64,000 bases of DNA from Devosia sp. A8/3-2 (lineage in GTDB: Bacteria > Pseudomonadota > Alphaproteobacteria > Rhizobiales > Devosiaceae). The DNA lies in NCBI GenBank assembly GCA_025452255.1, contig CP104974.1, positions 1,179,001 to 1,243,000 of the forward strand, in the 5' to 3' direction. Positions within the stretch are counted from its first letter, which is position 1. The number at the start of each line of letters is the position of its first letter. The position numbers were made by a program, and so were the translations under genes. The notes under the pieces were generated by a model. That model saw only the letters and a list, made by a program, of their open reading frames with translations. It searched no databases and was not told the DNA's origin. Positions 50,257-59,924 of the stretch are shown here, one piece after another.

Positions 50257-51147
50257 TCAGGACGCAGCGTAATCCTGTAGGCCTTGGACCGGGGCGTCGA
50301 AGGTGAGGCGGATGCGTTCGACGTGGCGCAGGTCTTCGTGGGTGACGACCCGGGTTTGCAGGTCCATGCCGAAGGCGTCGGGGAGGACGTGGACCAGTTG
50401 AGGATCGCGTTTGGCGAGGCCCGTGTGGCAGATGCCGATGCCGATGCCGGCGCGGATGGCGGCCAATTGGCCGATATCGCTATTGCAGCGAAAGGCAAAA
50501 TCCTCGCGTTGCAGCGTCACGCCTTGTTCGCGATAGGCGGCGATGCCGACCGGGTCGGTTTCAAAACCGATCAGGGCGAAGCGCGCCAAATCCTCCATGG
50601 TGGCGGGGGTGCCATGGCGATCCAGATAATCGCGGTGCGCATGCATACCCGGGCGGATGGCGCCGATGCGCTTGGCGACCGGGGCCTCCTGCAGCGGGCG
50701 GACCATGCGCACGGCGATATCGGCTCGGCGGCCGAGCAGGTCTTCGCTGCGATTGTTGAGGCCCAGTTCGATCACCAGCCCGGGATGGGCATCGCGCAAT
50801 TGCGCCGGGATGGGTGGCAGGACTTCGACGGCGACGACTTCGCTGGCGGTGATGCGCACAATACCCGAGGCTGAGCCGGCTTCGCCTGAGGCGGTGCGCG
50901 CAAAGGCGGCAGCGGCATTTGCCATGGCCTCGACATGACCGGCCAGTTCGAGCGCGATGGCGGTGGGGATGAGGCCGCTGGAAGCGCGGGTGAACAGCGC
51001 CACACCATGGTCGCGCTCCAAATCCTCGATGCGGCGGCGGATGGTGGGTTGCGCCAGGTTGAGCGCCCGGGCGGCGCCGGACAGGCTGCCCTCGCGCAGC
51101 ACGGCGAGAAAGGCGCGTTGGCGTTCCCAGTCGGTTGGTATGCTCAT
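50257..51147 (-). CDS. LysR-family transcriptional regulator
   Basis: 296 residues, intact. Winged helix 5-65 (AFLAVLREGSLSGAARALNL, AQPTIRRRIEDLERDHGVAL), then the periplasmic-binding-like sensor (LRDAHPGLVIELGLNNRSED, GRRADIAVRMVRP, AAIRAGIGIGICHTGLAKRD). Divergent from the NmrA-like reductase gene, the normal LysR layout, so it probably controls that gene in response to a quinone-like or electrophilic compound. Confidence 0.9.
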   Translation of the reverse strand: MSIPTDWERQRAFLAVLREGSLSGAARALNLAQPTIRRRIEDLERDHGVALFTRASSGLIPTAIALELAGHVEAMANAAAAFARTASGEAGSASGIVRITASEVVAVEVLPPIPAQLRDAHPGLVIELGLNNRSEDLLGRRADIAVRMVRPLQEAPVAKRIGAIRPGMHAHRDYLDRHGTPATMEDLARFALIGFETDPVGIAAYREQGVTLQREDFAFRCNSDIGQLAAIRAGIGIGICHTGLAKRDPQLVHVLPDAFGMDLQTRVVTHEDLRHVERIRLTFDAPVQGLQDYAAS

Positions 51148-51274
51148 ATGTTTTGTATGGGCTGGGTGAAGAAGATTGTCAATTTATTGCAGGGGCGGGA
51201 GGGGCGATATTGGGTGGGTCGGTGCGGGAACGGGATGGTTCCGGGACACGGCACTATTCAAAGGAGAGAAAAAA

Positions 51275-52134
51275 ATGATCCTGCTTACTGGCGCGACCGG
51301 CACTGTCGGTTTTGAAATTGCCAAGCTGCTCGACCAACAGGGCGTGGCGGCCAAGGCGCTCGTCCGTTCCCCTGCCGCGGCCGCCAAACTGACCGGGTTA
51401 GCCCGTATCACGCCCGTTAACGGCGATCTCGATGACGCGGCCTCGGTGGCGGCGGTGCTTGAGGGCGTGGAGACGGCGTTTCTGCTGACCAAATCGTCCG
51501 AGCGGGCCGAGGCGCAGCAATTAGGCTTTGTCGCGGCGGCCAAGGCAGCGGGCGTGCGCCATATCGTCAAATTCTCGCAGGTGCATGCCGATGTCGCCTC
51601 GCCGGTGCGGTTCCTGCGCTATCATGCGGTGGTGGAGGCTGCGATCAGGGCCAGCGGCATGGCCTATACTTTTTGCGGGCGAACCTGTTCATGCAGGAAA
51701 TGCTGGCCTTCCGCGAGCCGATCCGGCAGCAGGGGCGCATCTTTGCCCCGATCGGGGAGGCGCCGGTGAGCTCGGTGGATGTGCGCGATCTTGCCGAAGT
51801 GGCGGTCGCGGCACTGACCGGGCCGGGGCATGAAAACAAGAGCTATGACCTGACGGGGCCTGAGGCGCTGAGCCATGCTGAGCTGGCCGACCGGATCGGC
51901 CGGGCTATCGGGCGGCAGGTCGACTTTGTGCAGATGGTGCCCCAGCAAATGCGGCAGATCATGCTGAGCTACCATTTTCCGGAATGGCAAACCGATGGGC
52001 TGATCGAGGATTATGCCCATTATGATCATGGCGAGGCGGCCGGGATCAGCGGGGATATCGAGATGGTGACGGGGAGGAAGGCGCGGAGTTTCGACGTGTT
52101 CTTGGGGGATTATGCGGATCGGTTTCGGGGCTAG
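51275..52134 (+). CDS. NmrA-like NAD(P)-binding protein (QorB-type atypical SDR)
   Basis: About 287 residues. Starts MILLTGATGTVGFEIAKLLD (Rossmann GATGTVG), VKALVRSP cofactor region, VNGDLDDAASVAAVLEGVE, and a C-terminal YDLTGPEALSHAELADRIG typical of NmrA/QorB proteins that reduce quinones or sense NADP. A lost T near 51667 in a T run, before LRANLFMQEM. AAAGGAGAGAAAAAA precedes the ATG. Target of the divergent LysR by position. Confidence 0.85.
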
Positions 52135-52382
52135 GGGCGGTTCCTTCGCCTCCCCTCCCCTTGTGGGGAGTGATTGAGGGAGGGGTCGCCGGGCTCTTGC
52201 GCAAAATCAAACGACCCCACCCCGGCCCTCCCCTCAAGGGGGAGGGAGGGCAAGGGCCGCGTGTTTTGTGCAATCAAGTCACACAGATCTGCATCCAGCG
52301 CCGGGATGGCCTTCAGCATGGATTCCGGCCTAGGCCGGAATGACACCGTGGGTGGGATACTTTTAGAGGCTTGATACCCCCT
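52135..52382. repeat. REP-like repeat cluster between convergent genes
   Basis: Holds CCCTCCCC/GGGGAGTG-type modules (52150-52250) and a 20-base perfect palindrome at 52322-52341 (arms ATTCCGGCCT/AGGCCGGAAT) inside a module of about 50 bases (52303-52354) that recurs almost unchanged at 60092-60142. No coding sequence. Confidence 0.7.
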
Positions 52383-53024
52383 CTACCGTGCCGCCCAGTT
52401 CATGCCGCGGCGGAGGATGGTGTTCATCTGCGGGACGGCAAATTCGCTCGCGACGTGGCCGAGCGAGGAATAAAAGACGCGGCCACGGCCGTGCTTGCGC
52501 TTCCAGACGACAGGCATGGTGACGCCATCGATCCGGGCGGCGTGTTCGCCGGTGAAGGTGGTGGTTGCCAGCACCTCGTTGGAGGGGTCGACATGCATGT
52601 AATATTGCTCGGAATGGTAGGGGAAGCTCTCGATCCCGGCCATCACCGGATCATCGGGGCGGGTGATGTTGACCCGGTAATCGATGATATTGCCGGGGTG
52701 CGCCACCCACTGGCCGCCGACCATGAATTGGTAATCGACCGCATCGCGGAAGGCGTCGCCCATGCCGCCGTGATAGCCGGCCAGACCCACGCCGCCTTCG
52801 ACGGCCGCGGTGAGGTTTGACAGCTCTTCCTTTTCGATCTTGCTCATGGTGAAGATCGGCACGATCAGGCTGAGATCGTGGATGGAGGGATCGGCGAAGG
52901 CTTCGGTCGTGTTCTCGACATAGACCTTGAAGCCGTCTTCCTCGAGCATGGTGCGAATGATGGCGGCGCATTGTTCGGGCTCATGCCCGCTCCAGCCACC
53001 CCAAACGATCAGTGCTTCACGCAT
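52383..53024 (-). CDS. ThuA-like (trehalose utilisation) protein
   Basis: 213 residues, intact. GATase1-like fold: REALIVWGGWSGHEPEQCAA at the start, FTMSKIEKEELSNLTAAVEG, GYHGGMGDAFRDAVDYQFMV, and PVVWKRKHGRGRVFYSSLGH at the end, all typical of ThuA. In rhizobial thu loci ThuA works with the Gfo/Idh protein ThuB on imported disaccharides, by way of 3-keto intermediates. Here it likewise follows a Gfo/Idh gene and a regulator, and faces a sugar ABC operon. Confidence 0.88.
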   Translation of the reverse strand: MREALIVWGGWSGHEPEQCAAIIRTMLEEDGFKVYVENTTEAFADPSIHDLSLIVPIFTMSKIEKEELSNLTAAVEGGVGLAGYHGGMGDAFRDAVDYQFMVGGQWVAHPGNIIDYRVNITRPDDPVMAGIESFPYHSEQYYMHVDPSNEVLATTTFTGEHAARIDGVTMPVVWKRKHGRGRVFYSSLGHVASEFAVPQMNTILRRGMNWAAR

Positions 53025-53045
53025 TTCAGTGCTCCTTAAATTCGA

Positions 53046-54146
53046 TCAGGCCAGTTTGCCGTTGACGAGCGAAGTGCCCAATTGGGCGGGCCGCTCGGCT
53101 GGTGTGGTGATGTCGATGACGCGGCCGGTGTCCGAGGAGGTTTGGAAGGCCTCCATGACTTCGAGCACATGCAGCGCCAGGTCGCCATTGCAGCGATGGG
53201 GGCGGCCTTCGAGAATGGCATGGGCCATATCGGCCGAGCCAATCGAGCGGTAATTGCCATCGGCATAGGGCATGTCGGTGGCGATATCGGCCCATTCGCC
53301 GCCCTTTTCGAGCAGCTGAATCTGGCCGCCGAAATTGTTGGGATCGGGCACGAGGAGCGAGGCCTCGGTGCCGTAGATTTCGAGCGGCACATGCTTGTGG
53401 CCGGCCACGTCAAAGCTCATGGTCACCTGCACCACGGCGCCATTGTGGAAGACCAAAGTGCCCGACACATGGGTGGGGACATGGACGGGGATGATCTCCC
53501 CGTTGCGGTCCTTGGAAGTGATGGTGCGGGTGTCGCGCAGCTTGGTGCCGAAGCCGGAAACCTTGGCGACGGGGCCGAGCAGATTGACCAGATCGGTGAT
53601 GTAATAGGGGCCCATATCGAGCATGGGGCCGCCGCCGGCTTCGTAATAGAAGGCGGGATTGGGGTGCCAGCGCTCATGGCCGGGGCACATGAAATAGGCG
53701 GTGCCACCAACCAATTGGCCCAAAGCGCCTTCATCGACAAGGCGGCGGGCGGTCTGGTGGCTGCCGCCGAGGAATGTGTCGGGGGCCGAGCCGACGCGCA
53801 GGTTTTTCGCCTTGGCGGCCTCGACCAGCTTCTTGCCTTCGGCAAAGACAATGCCGAGCGGCTTTTCCGAATAGACATGCTTGCCCGCTTCGATGGCGCG
53901 CAGGCCGACTTCAACATGGGCCTTGGGGATGGTGAGGTTGAGGATGATGTCGATGGACGGGTCGGTGAAGATCGCGTCGAGATCGACGGCTTTGAGGCCA
54001 AATTCATCGGCTCGCGCCTTGGCGGCGGCGGGGTTCATATCCGCCACGGCGCGGATGTCGAGCACCGGGAAATCCTTGCTCGCCTTGAGATAGGCGGCGG
54101 AAATATTGCCCAGTCCGATAATGCCAATACCGACCTTGTCCATCAT
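53046..54146 (-). CDS. Gfo/Idh/MocA-family dehydrogenase (ThuB-like)
   Basis: 366 residues, intact. Rossmann GIGIIGLGNISAAYLKASKD, LTIPKAHVEVGLRAIEAGKH, EKP motif VYSEKPLGIVFAEGKKL, and active-site region GGGPMLDMGPYYITDLVNLL (Asp and Tyr in place of the common Asp/His pair). Oxidises a sugar with NAD(P), possibly at C3 of a disaccharide given the ThuA neighbour. Its ATG overlaps the stop of the ROK gene; ThuA follows 21 bases later. The extended C-terminal HVPTHVSGTLVFHNGAVV strand is typical of disaccharide-type members. Confidence 0.88.
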   Translation of the reverse strand: MMDKVGIGIIGLGNISAAYLKASKDFPVLDIRAVADMNPAAAKARADEFGLKAVDLDAIFTDPSIDIILNLTIPKAHVEVGLRAIEAGKHVYSEKPLGIVFAEGKKLVEAAKAKNLRVGSAPDTFLGGSHQTARRLVDEGALGQLVGGTAYFMCPGHERWHPNPAFYYEAGGGPMLDMGPYYITDLVNLLGPVAKVSGFGTKLRDTRTITSKDRNGEIIPVHVPTHVSGTLVFHNGAVVQVTMSFDVAGHKHVPLEIYGTEASLLVPDPNNFGGQIQLLEKGGEWADIATDMPYADGNYRSIGSADMAHAILEGRPHRCNGDLALHVLEVMEAFQTSSDTGRVIDITTPAERPAQLGTSLVNGKLA

Positions 54147-55387
54147 TCACTCCTCGTTCCGGCATTTGAAAAATCACTAAAACTGCCCCGCGCCGGGCCT
54201 GTCGTGCCCCGGGGCGAGCCATAAAGTTCGCCGAGCGCGACGGCGGCGGCGCCGCGCGCCCACAGCTCGTCGCTGACCTCGTCGATGACGATTTGGGCGA
54301 CATTGGCCGAGCTTTCCGGGGTGGCGCGGGCAAAGGCGGTGCGCAACGGATCAGAGCAGATGATCGCCCAAAGCCGGGGTGGAGCCGACCAGGATGACCC
54401 GAGGCGGAGCGAACAGGGCGACGAGATTTGCGATGGCGATGCCGAGTGCTGCGCCGGCGCGGCCGGCGGCGTGTTTGAGTCTGTTGTCGCCGGCTTCGAT
54501 CAGCCCGCGCACGCGGCCCATGCCCCAGCCCAGCCTGATGGCGTCGCGAATATGGGGATCGTTGTGCTCGCCATTGAGGATGGCGCGCTCGCTGGCGACT
54601 TCGGAGAGCTTGATGGCGTGATCGGGATCGGAGCCCATAATCATGTCGCCCGGGGTGAGGCTCAATTCACGGGCGCCGTGGAACAGCTGGCCGCCATGCA
54701 TGACGCCCGAGCCCGAGCTTTCCTCGATGGCGACAACAACGAAATCGTCGCAGTCACGGCAGCGGCCGAGACCAGTGTTCGGCCATGGTGATGGCATTGG
54801 CGTCGCTTTCGACAATGGTGTCGATGCCCAGTCGCTGCACAATGGCTTCCTTGAGCGGCACATTGGTGTCGCGGAAAATGCTGGAAGAGCGGACGCGGCC
54901 AGTGCCGTGCTCGACAATGCCGGGCAGGGACAGGGCCACGGTCTTGATCTGGTCCAAAGCCAGCCCGGCATCGAGTACGCAGCGGCGCACGCCGTCTTCG
55001 ACCAGATCGGCAATGACATCGACCGGCAGGCGATCGACCCGCACCGGGAGCGTGAGATTGGCCAGGACATCGCCACGGAAATTGGTGACGGTGAAGACCG
55101 AGGCGATTGGTGGCGATCTTGGCGCCGACGACGCGGGCGGCTTCGGGATTGAGCGTCAGCATGACGCGGGGCCGGCCGCGGCTGCTGCCGCTGCGCAGAT
55201 CGCCTTCATGGCGGGTGGAAATCAGCCCGTCATCGAGCAGGGACGCGGTGATGGCCGAAACGGTAGTGGCCGAAAGCTGGATGCGCTCGCCGATCTCGAC
55301 ACGCGAAATCGCGCCGAACCGCCTGATGGTATCGAGCACGTGAAAGCGATTGATCGCCCGCATCAATTCGGGGTCGGCGGTCTTCAC
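54143..55387 (-). CDS. ROK-family transcriptional regulator
   Basis: About 414 residues. N-terminal winged helix (FHVLDTIRRFGAISRVEIGE, LSATTVSAITASLLDDGLIS, RGRPRVMLTLNPEAARVVGA), then a ROK sugar-kinase-like domain (ALSLPGIVEH, DANAITMAEHW, zinc-type GRCRDCDDF). The CxxC sits where ROK regulators bind zinc. Breaks near 54353 (CTCTGAT for CTCGAT), 54772 and 55108. Divergent from the ABC operon, with an AAAGCGC/GCGCTTT inverted repeat between them. Probably senses the imported sugar. Confidence 0.85.
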
Positions 55388-55476
55388 AGAAGGGAAGGCT
55401 CCTCACGCGTTCATTTCTACGTGACGCGAATTAAGTTTTGCATTTCTAGACAGGACTGGACGGGCAAAGCAAGCGT

Positions 55477-55553
55477 AAAGCGCTGAAATATGGCGCTTTT
55501 GGCGGGCGTTTTGCACACCCTCTTGACAGATGGAAACTGGTGGGCGCTATTTA
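55477..55553. promoter_or_regulatory. Operator-like repeat and promoter of the ThuAB-like locus
   Basis: Inverted repeat AAAGCGC...GCGCTTT (55477-55499, nine-base spacer) lies midway between the ROK gene and the ABC operon. TTGACA at 55523-55528 followed by an AT-rich TATTTA near 55548 could be the ABC promoter, placing the repeat just upstream of it. Confidence 0.45.
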
Positions 55554-55596
55554 ATACGCATCAGGGACAAATAAGTCTCGATCTGGGAGGATCACC

Positions 55597-56884
55597 ATGA
55601 ATCACGGCTTTGCCCGCCCTTGGCAGGATACGCTTCTGCTTGCCGTCAGCGCTGTGACGTTGTTCGGTGGCGTCAACGCCGCCTATGCGCAAAGCACTAT
55701 CAAATGGCTGCATCTGGAGTCCAATGCGGACCGGCTCAAGACTGGCAGGACATTGCGGCGGCCTATGAGGCCGAGCATCCCGACGTCAAAATCGAATTCC
55801 AGTTCCTCGAAAACGAGGCGTTCAAGGCCAAGCTGCCGACGCTGCTGCAATCCAATGACGCGCCCTCCATGTTCTACACACGGGCGGGGGCGTGTTGAAG
55901 GCGCAGTCGGAAACCGGCGCGATCCACGACGTGACGGCGGCTATGGATGCCGATGGCGGCGCTGGCGCAATTCCATTTCCCCGGCGGCGGTGGATGGGCT
56001 GAGCATTGATGGCAAGGTGTGGGCCGCCCCGATCCAGTCCGGCTCTGGTATCGTTCTTTTACAACAAGGCATTGTTCGAGCAGGCGGGCGTTGATGCCAG
56101 CGCCATTGCCACCAGGACGATTTCTGGCGGCGGTGAGCAAGCTCAAGGAAGCCGGCATTACTCCGATTGCCGGCGGTGGTGGTGACAAGTGGCCACTGCA
56201 TTTCTATTGGAGCTATCTGGCCATGCGCGAAGCAGGCAAGGATGGCTTTGACGCGGCTAAAGGCGGTGAAGGTTTTACCGGAGAAGCCTTCGTCAAAGCC
56301 AGCCAGCATCTGGTTGATCTGGGCGCGCTCGAGCCGTTCCGGGAAGGGTATCTGGGGGCCACCGGCCCGATACGCAGGCGGTGTTCGCCGATGGGCGCGC
56401 TGCCATCATCCTGAGCTTTGAGAACACCGCGACGCCGCAGAACCAAGCCAATGCCGCAACGGACGGCAAAGGGCTGGCTCAGGATGCCATCAGGCGCTTC
56501 GCGTTCCCGCTGGTTGACGGTGGGGCAGGGGTGATCACCGATGATTTCGGTGGGCTGAATGGCTGGGTCGTCACGGCCAATGCGCCGCCTGAAACCGAGG
56601 ACTTCCTCAAATATTTCACCAACAAGGAGAATGCCGCCAAGCTGGCGGAGTTCAACAACATCCTGCCCACCACGCTGGGCGCCGATGTTGGGGTGAAGGA
56701 CCCCTCGCTGGCCAGCGCAGCGCAGATGGCCAAGGCCACTCGGCACCAGAATTTCCTCGACCGGGATCTGGGTCCCAATGTCGGTCGTGTGGTCAATGAC
56801 ATGTCGGTGGAACTGGTCTCGGGCCAGATGTCGCCGGAAGACGCGCTGCAGCAGATCGAAGACGCCTTCTCGCTCGAGATGTAA
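55597..56884 (+). CDS. Sugar ABC transporter periplasmic binding protein (family 1), ThuE-like position
   Basis: About 430 residues. Signal peptide 1-32 (AAYAQ), STIKWLHLESNADRLKTWQD, FQFLENEAFKAKLPTLLQSN, APIQSGLVSFFYNKALFEQA, YWSYLAMREAGKDGF and the C-terminal SGQMSPEDALQQIEDAFSLE. Six breaks (near 55743, 55888, 55957, 56045, 56125 and 56370), at least four of them at CCTGG sites. GGGAGGATCACC precedes the ATG. First gene of an operon with two permeases and an ATPase; followed by a hairpin. Confidence 0.82.
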
Positions 56885-56890
56885 GCGTCG

Positions 56891-56926
56891 CCGCCGCCCC
56901 GCGTGAGCGAGGCGGCGGTTTGTTTT
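56891..56926 (+). terminator. Hairpin with T-rich tail after the binding protein gene
   Basis: Stem CCGCCGCC / GGCGGCGG with a 12-base loop, then TTTGTTTT, seven bases after the stop and 28 before the permease start. Terminator-like attenuator, fifth member of the set. Confidence 0.7.
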
Positions 56927-56953
56927 CTGCCGGACCGGGAGCCTCGATTTCGG

Positions 56954-57895
56954 ATGAGCCAAGCGACTTCCCTATCAGCAGACGGCCGGGCGGCGGCCGG
57001 GGTGCCCAGCGTTGCGCGGCGGCGGCGGGGCCAGATGCGTGGCAAATGGCCGGTGCTGGTGCTGTTCCTGCCGCCGGCGCTGCTGCTGTTCACGGTGTTC
57101 GTCATCCTGCCCATGGGGGAGGCGGCACGGTATTCGTTCTACAATTGGAACGGCTATGGCCTGCCAACACAGTGGATCGGCACCAAGAATTACGAGCTGA
57201 TCTTCCGCAATGGGGCGTTCCGCACGGCGCTGATCAATAATGGGCTGATCATCGTCATTTCGATCTGCATCCAGATCCCGCTGGCGCTGTGGCTGGCCAC
57301 CATGGTGTCGCGCAATATCAAGGGTGCGCTGGCGTTCCGGCTTTTGTTCTTCCTGCCCTATGTGCTGGCCGATGTGGCCGCCGGCATGATCTGGCGCTTC
57401 GTCTATGACGGGGAATTTGGCCTTGTCGCCGGCATCTGGAACTTTTTCAGGGCGGCGCCGCCCTTCTGGCTGGCCGACAAGCAGGTGGCGTTTTATGCCG
57501 TGCTCAGCGTCATCGTGTGGAAATATTTCGGCTTCCACATGATGCTGTTCATTGCGGGGCTGCAGGCCATCGACAAGAGCGTGCTGGAAGCGGCCGATAT
57601 CGATGGCGCCACCGGCTGGCAGAAATTCTACCGGGTTACGCTGCCGCTGCTCGGCTCGACAGTGCGGCTCTCGGTGTTCTTTGCCGTGGTGGGCTCGCTG
57701 CAGCTGTTCGACATGATCATGCCGCTGACGGGCGGGGGACCCTCGAACGCCACGCAGACACTGGTGACCTTCCTTTATTCCTTCGGCGTCATGCGCATGC
57801 AGGTGGGTTTCGGCTCCGCCGTGGGCGTCGTGCTGTTCATCATCTGCGTCACCCTCGCCTTCGGCTACAAGCGGATATTCATGCGAAATGACTGA
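56954..57895 (+). CDS. Sugar ABC transporter permease (MalF type)
   Basis: 313 residues, intact; cytoplasmic basic N-terminus (VARRRRGQMRGKW), six helices, NWNGYGLPTQWIGTKNYELI, EAA loop IDKSVLEAADIDGATGWQKF, MPLTGGGPSNATQTLVTFLY. Overlaps the next permease by eight bases. Confidence 0.92.
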   Translation: MSQATSLSADGRAAAGVPSVARRRRGQMRGKWPVLVLFLPPALLLFTVFVILPMGEAARYSFYNWNGYGLPTQWIGTKNYELIFRNGAFRTALINNGLIIVISICIQIPLALWLATMVSRNIKGALAFRLLFFLPYVLADVAAGMIWRFVYDGEFGLVAGIWNFFRAAPPFWLADKQVAFYAVLSVIVWKYFGFHMMLFIAGLQAIDKSVLEAADIDGATGWQKFYRVTLPLLGSTVRLSVFFAVVGSLQLFDMIMPLTGGGPSNATQTLVTFLYSFGVMRMQVGFGSAVGVVLFIICVTLAFGYKRIFMRND

Positions 57896-58759
57896 AGCAG
57901 CACCCATCGACGCGGCCACGGCCGCCAGCAGCGGCAGGCGATTGAGCGCCGGCACGCAGACCTATCTCTATGTGTCCATGCTGATCATTGCCGGCATTGT
58001 CGTCATTCCCCTGCTGACCACGGCCACGGGCGGGTTCAAGACGCTGGGCGAATTGCGCGGCAATCCGTTCGGGCTGCCGGCCGAATGGCAGTGGAGCAAT
58101 TACGGCAATATCCTCACCAGCCAGCGCTATTGGATGCAGATGGGCAATTCCCTGCTGATTGCGGGGCTGACGGTGTTTCTGACGCTGCTATTCGCGTCCA
58201 TGGCGGCCTTCACCTTCGCCCATGTCAAATTCTTCGGCTCGGATTTCCTGCTCAATTATTTCCTGATCGGGCTGATGTTTCCGGCGGCGACGGCCATTCT
58301 GCCGCTGTTCATCCGCATTCGCGATCTGGGCCTGCTCGACACCTATTGGGGCGTGGTGCTGCCGCAGGTAGCGTTCGGGCTGGGCATGAGCATCCTGCTG
58401 TTCCGCAATTACTTCAAGAACCTGCCGCCCGAGCTGTTCGACGCGGCGTTCGTTGATGGAGCGGGTTATCTGCGGTTTTTCTGGCATATTTCGTTGCCGC
58501 TCAGCCGGCCGATCATCGCCACGGTGGGCATCATCTCGTTCGTGGGCAGCTGGAACAGCTATATCCTGCCGCTGATCATGCTCAATTCGGAGAGCAAATA
58601 CCCTTGGCCCTTGGGCATCATGGTCTATCGTGGGAATTCAGCACCGATTGGCAGCTGATCTCGGCCTTCATCACGCTCACCATCCTGCCCACCGTGATCG
58701 TGTTCTTTGCAGCACAGAAACATATCATTGCCGGCCTTACCGCTGGCGCAGTCAAATAA
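57888..58759 (+). CDS. Sugar ABC transporter permease (MalG type)
   Basis: About 291 residues. TYLYVSMLIIAGIVVIPLLT, TTATGGFKTLGELRGNPFGL, EAA loop LPPELFDAAFVDGAGYLRFF. A lost G near 58635 (GGGGAATTC read as GGGAATTC) precedes the true C-terminus FSTDWQLISAFITLTILPTV...AVK, ending at TAA 58757. The ATPase gene follows after 37 bases. Confidence 0.87.
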
Positions 58760-58796
58760 TCGGCGACGAGCAATCAGCGCGGCAGAGGAGGCATGA

Positions 58797-59864
58797 ATGG
58801 CAGGACTGGAATTACGGAACCTCGAAAAAAGCTATGGCTCGGTCTCGGTGATCGAGGACATTAACCTCAGCGTGGCCGATGGAGAATTCGTTGCCACTGG
58901 TCGGGCCTTCGGGCTGCAGGAAATCCACGATTTTGCGCATGGTGGCGGGGCTAGAGGAAATTACGGCGGGCGATATCCTGATCGGGGACAAGGTGGTCAA
59001 CGACCTCACCCCGCAGGAGCGCAATATCGCCATGGTGTTCCAGAGCTACGCGCTTTATCCGCATATGAGCGTCTATCGCAATCTGAGCTTTAATCTGGAA
59101 CTTTCGGGCAAGCCCAAGGCCGAGATCGAGCGGCGGGTGATGCAGGCGGCGCGCATGCTGGAGCTGGAACCCTTGCTGGAGCGCAAGCCGAGCCAGCTGT
59201 CCGGCGGGCAGCGCCAACGCGTTGCCATGGGGCGCGCCATTGTGCGCGATCCGTCGGTGTTTTTGTTCGATGAGCCGCTGTCGAACACGGACGCCAAGCT
59301 ACGCGTGCAGATGCGCGGCGAGATCAAGGCGCTGCATAAAAAGGTGGGGGTGACCTCGATCTATGTCACCCATGATCAGGTCGAGGCGATGACGCTGGCC
59401 GATCGGGTCGTGGTGCTGAACCGCGGCGTGATTCAGCAATCAGGTTCGCCCATGGAGCTGTATCGGCGGCCGGCCAATCTGTTCGTGGCCGGGTTTATCA
59501 GTTCGCCGGCGATGAATTTTGTTGATGCGGTTATGCGGGGCGGGGTGGCGCAGGCCTGGAGGGCACGCATTTCGTATTTACCGCCGGGCAGAAACTGGCC
59601 GAGGGGCAGGCGGTGGTGGTCGGCGTGCGGCCCGAACATTTGCTGGTGGCTGGTGAGGGGACAGCAATTACCGGCCAGATCAGCTTTGTCGAGCCGACCG
59701 GCGGGCAGACTTTCGTGACGCTGGATGTGCATGGCAAGCCGGTGACCGTGGTGATCAGCGGGGAGGATGATATCGCCCTCGATGGCGCGCTGACCGTGCG
59801 CGCGGCGCCGCACCATGTTTATGTGTTTGATGCGGCGAGTGGGGAGCGGGTTAGCGAGAATTGA
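58797..59864 (+). CDS. Sugar ABC transporter ATPase (MalK type) with altered Walker A
   Basis: About 355 residues. [20 protein letters not shown], signature LSGGQRQRV, Walker [22 protein letters not shown] and regulatory domain [20 protein letters not shown]. Breaks near 58905 (extra A) and 59547. As written, Walker A reads GPSGCRKST: codon AGG at 58918 puts Arg where the third invariant Gly should be. If real, ATP binding would fail; a base error next to a known indel is more likely. Last gene of the operon. Confidence 0.85.
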
Positions 59865-59924
59865 GGTCGCTACTTCACTGCCACACGAGAAGCGGCACTA
59901 ACCCGAACGCAACCACTATCGTTT

